Positions 59,906-64,000 of a stretch of DNA of 64,000 bases are shown here, in pieces. Below the pieces are notes generated by a model that was not told the origin of the DNA, did not search any database, and saw only the letters and a program-made list of their open reading frames with translations. The DNA lies in NCBI GenBank assembly GCA_002352205.1, contig DEHZ01000010.1, positions 372,245 through 436,244 on the forward strand. Direction: 5' to 3'. The translations under genes and the position numbers were made by a program. The stretch comes from Flavobacterium sp. UBA2787 (lineage in GTDB: Bacteria; Bacteroidota; Bacteroidia; Flavobacteriales; Flavobacteriaceae). Each line of letters starts with the position of its first letter. Within the stretch, counting starts at the first letter, position 1.

Positions 59906-61087
59906 TTATCGTCTAATTCTATTCCTCGAAATAATATCCTTCAACTTCATTTTCAAATCCTCACCAGTATCATAAACCATTTGTTCGTTACTCGGAAACG
60001 GAACCGCTCTTCGTCCAAAATACGAAATAAATTGTTCGTCAAAAGCTCTTCGGTCACCACGAACGGTGGCATAAATATGTTCAAAAATAAACTCACTCGC
60101 TAATGGATAAGCATTAATTAACTGATTAGTATTAAAATCAATATAATCCACTTTTGCCGTCACTTGACACGCTTTGAATTGCGTAAATTGATAGGCAGTT
60201 CCTTTCACAGTAATAAATTTATCTACTTTTATTGCGTTGCCTAAACTATCACGAACGATATTTCCATTCGCGTCCACCAAGTTTTTCACACCGTCTTTAA
60301 TCTGTTTTTCTTGTGTAACTTCTTTTTCGCGAATTTGTTCGGGTGAAATATTAATTTGCCTAAAATTCAAAATAATTCCGAAATCATACACAATTCCTTG
60401 CTGTCTGTTGCTGTGATAAACCGTCCATTTATCGTTTAAACCATACGTACTAAAATCCAATAAATCATTTTGCAAACGAACCGGAATCATCACATTTGTC
60501 TCGTTTTTCGTGTAAACGTGCACAAAATCAGTTCCTTTAAAACGAGCTTCTTCCAACAAACTGTTCACATCTTTAAAGCCCGGATTAATCTGATTCAAAT
60601 AAGTTAAATCATCCACAATAGCTCTGGCTTGCAGTTTATTAGCGGTTTTTAATTCGTTTTTTGAAGTAGTATATAAATAATTCGACAAGGCATTTTTGCT
60701 ATTTACAATCTCAGTCGAATAATTCTCCATCGGAAAAATCGCATCCCTACCTTCGTTGATTAATTTCAGCGGAAGTAAGGGTCTAATCAACTCTTGTCGA
60801 TTATTTAATGATATATAAGTATTGAAAATTTTCTCCAAATTGACAGGATTTGCATCTTGAGACCATGTTTCAATATTTCGCAAATCACGCTCTTTTGCTT
60901 TAGCGAATGCCTCTTCCAATAGGTAAACATAATCTTGTTTTCCTTTAGCATTTTTATTACCACGTAAACCTCTCACCGCCGATTCAATAGCACCGTCATA
61001 ATCGCCCGAAGTCAATCTGTTAGTCGTTTGCTTCACACCACACGAAGCCAAAATAAGAAATACAAGCAAAAAAGTAATTTTTTTCAT
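59906..61087 (-). CDS. Hypothetical lipoprotein
   Basis: A 393-residue lipoprotein. Signal MKKITFLLVFLILASCGV has a clear lipobox LASC, so it is lipidated at C16. The mature part starts with a TPR-like helical pair (LTSGDYDGAIESAVRGLRGNK ... DYVYLLEEAFAKAKERD, about 25-75). A larger region of uncertain fold follows (DFVHVYTKNETNVMIPVRLQND, LKACQVTAKVDYIDFNTNQLINAYPLASEFIFEH). No family recognised, though similar lipoproteins are frequent in Flavobacterium. It ends 3 bases from the convergent ytxJ stop. Confidence 0.82.
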   Translation of the reverse strand: MKKITFLLVFLILASCGVKQTTNRLTSGDYDGAIESAVRGLRGNKNAKGKQDYVYLLEEAFAKAKERDLRNIETWSQDANPVNLEKIFNTYISLNNRQELIRPLLPLKLINEGRDAIFPMENYSTEIVNSKNALSNYLYTTSKNELKTANKLQARAIVDDLTYLNQINPGFKDVNSLLEEARFKGTDFVHVYTKNETNVMIPVRLQNDLLDFSTYGLNDKWTVYHSNRQQGIVYDFGIILNFRQINISPEQIREKEVTQEKQIKDGVKNLVDANGNIVRDSLGNAIKVDKFITVKGTAYQFTQFKACQVTAKVDYIDFNTNQLINAYPLASEFIFEHIYATVRGDRRAFDEQFISYFGRRAVPFPSNEQMVYDTGEDLKMKLKDIISRNRIRR

Positions 61088-61102
61088 CTGTTAAAATTTT
61101 AG

Positions 61103-61110
61103 CAAATATA
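61103..61110 (-). promoter_or_regulatory. -7 element for the lipoprotein gene
   Basis: Minus-strand TATATTTG, exact TAnnTTTG, 15 bases before the ATG. No well-placed TTG further upstream. Confidence 0.45.
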
Positions 61111-61120
61111 TTTATTTTTT

Positions 61121-61265
61121 TGAAGCTAATCCGGCTTTCCGTTCCAAGCTTTTTTGTCTTGTTGTTTTTTTCTAAACCAAAAAAAGAGCTTCCTTTGGTC
61201 GCTTTTTTTTCCCAAGAAAAAATACAACAAGACTGCAAAAGGCTTTTCACTTCAATCCGGGCTAG
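61121..61265 (-). repeat. Structured dispersed repeat element, copy B
   Basis: On the minus strand it opens TAGCCCGGATTGAAGTGAAAA and closes GGAACGGAAAGCCGGATTAG. The middle forms a hairpin (TCTTGTTGT / ACAACAAGA plus A/T-rich extension). The plus strand shows the apical GCTTCCTTTGGTCGC shared with copy D. It occupies the gap between the lipoprotein start and the fahA terminator. Confidence 0.82.
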
Positions 61266-61320
61266 AAATCTGTGCTATCAAAGAAGTAAAAGGAGAAAAT
61301 AGAGAAAAGAAAAATATAGA

Positions 61321-61347
61321 TAAAAAAACTCCGGTCAAAAACCGGAG
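61321..61347 (-). terminator. Terminator downstream of fahA
   Basis: CTCCGGT and ACCGGAG form a 7-bp stem with loop CAAAA. The A-run at 61322-61328 gives a U-run on the minus strand. Confidence 0.8.
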
Positions 61348-61354
61348 CCAATTA

Positions 61355-62638
61355 TTATTTTCTCACAAAAGCAGGAAGCAACTTACTCGAAACTTCTCCA
61401 AATCCAATCCTAAACTGACTGTTTTTGCAGTAGCCTTTCATCGTAACCGTATCGTTATCTTCAATAAATTTTCTTTCGGTTCCATTCGATAATTTGATTG
61501 GGTTTTTTCCTCCCCAAGTCAATTCTAACATCGATCCAAAACTTTCAGGAGTTGGTCCGGAAATCGTTCCCGATCCCATCATATCACCCGAATTTACTTT
61601 ACAACCGTTTGAAGTATGGTGAGCCAATTGCTGAGCCATTGACCAATACATATATTTAAAATTCGATTTGCTAATTAAATTTGCTTCGCCATCTTTAGGA
61701 GTTAGATATACTTCTAAATTAATGTCAAATGCTTTTTTACCTTTTTGTTGTAAATAAGGAAGTGGGGCAGGTTCTTGTTGCGGACCTTTCGTTCTAAAAG
61801 GTTCCAACGCATCCATCGTTACAATCCAAGGTGAAATGGAAGAAGCGAAATTTTTAGCCAAAAACGGTCCGAGTGGCACATATTCCCATTTTTGCATATC
61901 TCTTGCACTCCAGTCATTCAACAAAACCATTCCAAAAATATAATCTTCCGCTTCAGAAACCGGAATATTTTCACCCATTATATTAGCATCGGTCGTTATA
62001 AACGCCATTTCCAATTCAAAATCCACTAATCGTGAAGGACCAAAAACAGGCTGTGTATCGCCATTTGGCAATGTTTGTCCCATAGGTCGATGCACCGGAA
62101 TTCCTGACGGAATAATCGTAGAACTTCTTCCGTGATAGCCTACCGGGATATGTAACCAGTTTGGCAATAACGCATTTTCAGGATCACGAAACATTTTACC
62201 AACGTTGGTAGCGTGTTCTTTACTGGAATAAAAATCAGTATAATCGCCAATCAAAACCGGCAATTGCATTTCAACTTCATTAATATCAAAAATAATGATA
62301 TCACGATGAGCTTTATTATCTCTTAATTTTGGATTTTCACTGTCAAATAAATCGCCGATTCGGTTTCTCACCAATCGCCACGTTTTTTTTCCATCCGAAA
62401 TAAAATCATTTAACGTGTCTTGCATAAACATATCGTCGGTCAATTCGATTCCTTCAAAATAGTTTAATTGCTGCATAGCTCCTAAATCGATGGCACAATT
62501 TCCAATTCGAGTTCCAATAGTTATTATATCATCTTTGGTTAAAAAAACGCCAAAAGGAATATTTTGAATAGGAAAATCACTGTCTGTTTGGACATCTATC
62601 CAAGATTTTCTGTTCGGGTTGTTTGCTGTTATGGGCAT
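61355..62638 (-). CDS. fahA: Fumarylacetoacetase
   Basis: Last enzyme of tyrosine/homogentisate degradation, hydrolysing fumarylacetoacetate to fumarate and acetoacetate. The 427-residue product (start MPITANNPNRKSWIDVQTDSDF) is the usual length. DFYSSKEHATNVGKMF, LHIPVGYHGRSSTIIPSG, DFELEMAFIT, NDWSARDMQKWEYVPLGPFLAKNFASSISPWI and NSGDMMGSGTISGP are the conserved metal-site and catalytic segments. An ATG at 62677 lies in the same frame but sits inside the -7 element (62682-62675), so the ATG at 62638 is used. Other tyrosine-degradation genes are not in the window. Confidence 0.95.
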   Translation of the reverse strand: MPITANNPNRKSWIDVQTDSDFPIQNIPFGVFLTKDDIITIGTRIGNCAIDLGAMQQLNYFEGIELTDDMFMQDTLNDFISDGKKTWRLVRNRIGDLFDSENPKLRDNKAHRDIIIFDINEVEMQLPVLIGDYTDFYSSKEHATNVGKMFRDPENALLPNWLHIPVGYHGRSSTIIPSGIPVHRPMGQTLPNGDTQPVFGPSRLVDFELEMAFITTDANIMGENIPVSEAEDYIFGMVLLNDWSARDMQKWEYVPLGPFLAKNFASSISPWIVTMDALEPFRTKGPQQEPAPLPYLQQKGKKAFDINLEVYLTPKDGEANLISKSNFKYMYWSMAQQLAHHTSNGCKVNSGDMMGSGTISGPTPESFGSMLELTWGGKNPIKLSNGTERKFIEDNDTVTMKGYCKNSQFRIGFGEVSSKLLPAFVRK

Positions 62639-62674
62639 ATTTGGGTGTTTATTAAATGTTGAAAAATTATCAAT

Positions 62675-62704
62675 CAAATATATTATTAACTATTAATTTA
62701 ACAA
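62675..62704 (-). promoter_or_regulatory. Promoter for fahA
   Basis: Minus-strand TTG (62704-62702), 19-base spacer, TATATTTG (62682-62675), all exact. A leader of about 30 bases precedes the ATG at 62638. Confidence 0.75.
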
Positions 62705-62714
62705 ACGATTTTCG

Positions 62715-62722
62715 TAATTTTG
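62715..62722 (+). promoter_or_regulatory. -7 element for glyA
   Basis: TAATTTTG, exact TAnnTTTG, 26 bases before the ATG at 62749. The place for TTG holds TTA (62693-62695). The divergent promoters of fahA and glyA overlap. Confidence 0.55.
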
Positions 62723-62748
62723 AGCTCAATTTAACGAAATATTATCAA

Positions 62749-64000
62749 ATGCAACGCGACGAACAAATTTTTGAGCTTATTTTAGATGAGCAAGACAGAC
62801 AAATTCACGGATTAGAATTGATTGCATCAGAGAACTTTGTGAGCGATCAAGTCATGGAAGCAGCAGGTTCTGTATTAACCAATAAATACGCTGAAGGTTA
62901 TCCCGGCAAACGTTATTATGGCGGTTGCGAAGTGGTTGACCAAGTTGAACAAATTGCTATTGACAGAGCAAAAGCTTTATTTGGTGCTGAGTATGCGAAT
63001 GTTCAACCGCATTCGGGTTCGCAAGCCAATACAGCCGTATTTTTTGCATGTTTGAAACCGGGAGACAAAATTTTAGGTTTTGATTTATCACACGGCGGAC
63101 ATTTAACGCACGGTTCTCCTGTAAATTTTTCAGGAAGATTATACAATCCTGTTTTTTATGGTGTTGAAAAAGAAACGGGTCTATTAAATTATGATAAGAT
63201 TCAGGAAATAGCTATAAAAGAAAATCCGAAAATGATAATTGCCGGAGCCTCTGCCTATTCTCGTGATATGGATTTTAAACGTTTCAGAGAAATTGCAGAT
63301 AGTGTAGGTGCGATTTTGTTGGCCGATATTTCACATCCTGCCGGATTAATCGCAAAAGGTTTGATGAATGATCCTGTTCCACATTGTCATATTATAACCA
63401 CTACAACTCACAAAACCCTTCGCGGACCTCGTGGTGGAATGATTTTGATGGGTAAAGATTTCGAAAATCCATTCGGAATTAAAACACCAAAAGGAGAAAT
63501 CAGAATGATGTCTTCACTTTTGGATGCCGCTGTTTTCCCCGGAAATCAAGGTGGACCATTAGAACATATCATTGCTGCAAAAGCGGTTGCGTTTGGAGAA
63601 GCTTTGTCTGATGAGTTTTTCAGATATGCTCTTCAAGTTCAAAAAAATGCAAAGGCAATGGCCGAAGCATTTGTGAAAAGAGGTTATGATATTATCTCTG
63701 GAGGAACAGATAATCACATGATGTTGATTGACTTACGAAATAAAAATATCACCGGAAAAGAAGCGGAAAATGCATTGGTAAAAGCTGAAATTACGGTAAA
63801 TAAAAATATGGTTCCTTTTGACGATAAATCACCTTTTGTGACATCTGGAATTCGTGTGGGAACGCCAGCAATTACAACTAGAGGATTGTTGGAAGAAGAT
63901 ATGGAAACTGTTGTGGAAATGATTGATCGAGTAATTATGAATCATACAAACGAAGAAATCATCGAAGAAGTGGCAAATGAAGTAAATGATTTTATGGGTG
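62749..64000 (+). CDS. glyA: Serine hydroxymethyltransferase (3' end cut off)
   Basis: PLP enzyme interconverting serine and glycine with tetrahydrofolate. The window holds 417 codons and the usual flavobacterial length is about 424, so only the last few residues are missing. [41 protein letters not shown] opens the protein, [18 protein letters not shown] and [10 protein letters not shown] follow, and [18 protein letters not shown] carries the PLP lysine. [13 protein letters not shown] supplies the PLP Asp. Runs off the right edge in an intact frame. Confidence 0.96.
   Translation, partial: MQRDEQIFELILDEQDRQIHGLELIASENFVSDQVMEAAGSVLTNKYAEGYPGKRYYGGCEVVDQVEQIAIDRAKALFGAEYANVQPHSGSQANTAVFFACLKPGDKILGFDLSHGGHLTHGSPVNFSGRLYNPVFYGVEKETGLLNYDKIQEIAIKENPKMIIAGASAYSRDMDFKRFREIADSVGAILLADISHPAGLIAKGLMNDPVPHCHIITTTTHKTLRGPRGGMILMGKDFENPFGIKTPKGEIRMMSSLLDAAVFPGNQGGPLEHIIAAKAVAFGEALSDEFFRYALQVQKNAKAMAEAFVKRGYDIISGGTDNHMMLIDLRNKNITGKEAENALVKAEITVNKNMVPFDDKSPFVTSGIRVGTPAITTRGLLEEDMETVVEMIDRVIMNHTNEEIIEEVANEVNDFMG

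Noticed and set aside
61120-61492. Plus-strand open frames over repeat copy B and the fahA 3' end
   Set aside because: They are read from the repeat hairpin and the antisense of fahA, with no plausible protein sequence.
1-64000. tRNA and rRNA genes
   Set aside because: I looked for cloverleaf-like runs and conserved T-arm (GGTTCGA) blocks and saw none convincing; a scan with tRNAscan-SE or Infernal would be needed to be certain.

Overview
The window is an AT-rich chromosomal segment from a gliding member of the Bacteroidota, most likely Flavobacterium or a close relative. Evidence: gldF and gldG, two type IX secretion (type B sorting) proteins, a YtxJ/BrxC bacilliredoxin, AbgT, the RDD-SpoIIM-MoxR-DUF58 block, many TTG/GTG starts, and repeated matches to the Bacteroidota promoter (TTG, about 19 bases, TAnnTTTG). 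I see no rRNA, tRNA, CRISPR array, transposase or phage genes. Most of the window is core chromosome.

Layout. 1-6.8 kb: an exonuclease/GIY-YIG protein cut by the left edge, PLP homeostasis protein YggS, a winged-helix/DUF4062 protein lodged between housekeeping genes, DUF1015, a 3-hydroxybutyryl-CoA dehydrogenase, a Gfo/Idh/MocA oxidoreductase and a double-domain universal stress protein. 7-17.5 kb: AbgT transporter, a LipL32-like secreted protein, dnaN, gldG/gldF, a small monooxygenase, a SAM hydrolase-family protein, PhoH, a beta-barrel protein and purC. 17.5-23 kb: secreted ankyrin protein, purA, a Fur-family regulator, RelA/SpoT and a SpoU methyltransferase. 23.3-30.4 kb: six co-oriented envelope genes (SpoIIM, membrane protein, DUF4129, DUF4350, MoxR, DUF58) with a divergent RDD gene. 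31-35.4 kb: a TRIC-type channel and two paralogous T9SS type B secreted proteins.

35.4-46 kb is a surface polysaccharide region: FemAB-like acyltransferase, FdtB-like aminotransferase, hexapeptide acyltransferase, Wzx flippase, five glycosyltransferases, FdtA-like ketoisomerase and a GT-C-like membrane protein. Together they suggest assembly of a glycan carrying a dTDP-3-amino-3,6-dideoxyhexose; the enzymes making dTDP-4-keto-6-deoxyglucose are not in the window. 46-64 kb: FtsE, a 1004-residue TPR protein with an outer-membrane barrel partner, a GreA/GreB C-terminal-like protein, asnB, twin 97-residue proteins, a solo TonB C-terminal-domain protein, ClpB, YtxJ, a lipoprotein, fumarylacetoacetase, and glyA running off the right edge.

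The least explained content lies between genes. Four copies of one structured element occur (about 6754-6903, 23209-23308, 54806-54920, 61121-61265), sharing the edge motifs GATTGAAGTGGAAAGCC and AACGGAAAGCC around a variable hairpin. More than ten short arrays have a 7-base period with different unit sequences, and one lies inside the yggS reading frame. There are also long near-perfect inverted repeats and two copies of a TTGTCAT...ATCTC motif. With the LipL32 homologue outside Leptospira, these are the observations most worth following up. No clear new multi-gene defence or mobile system is visible.
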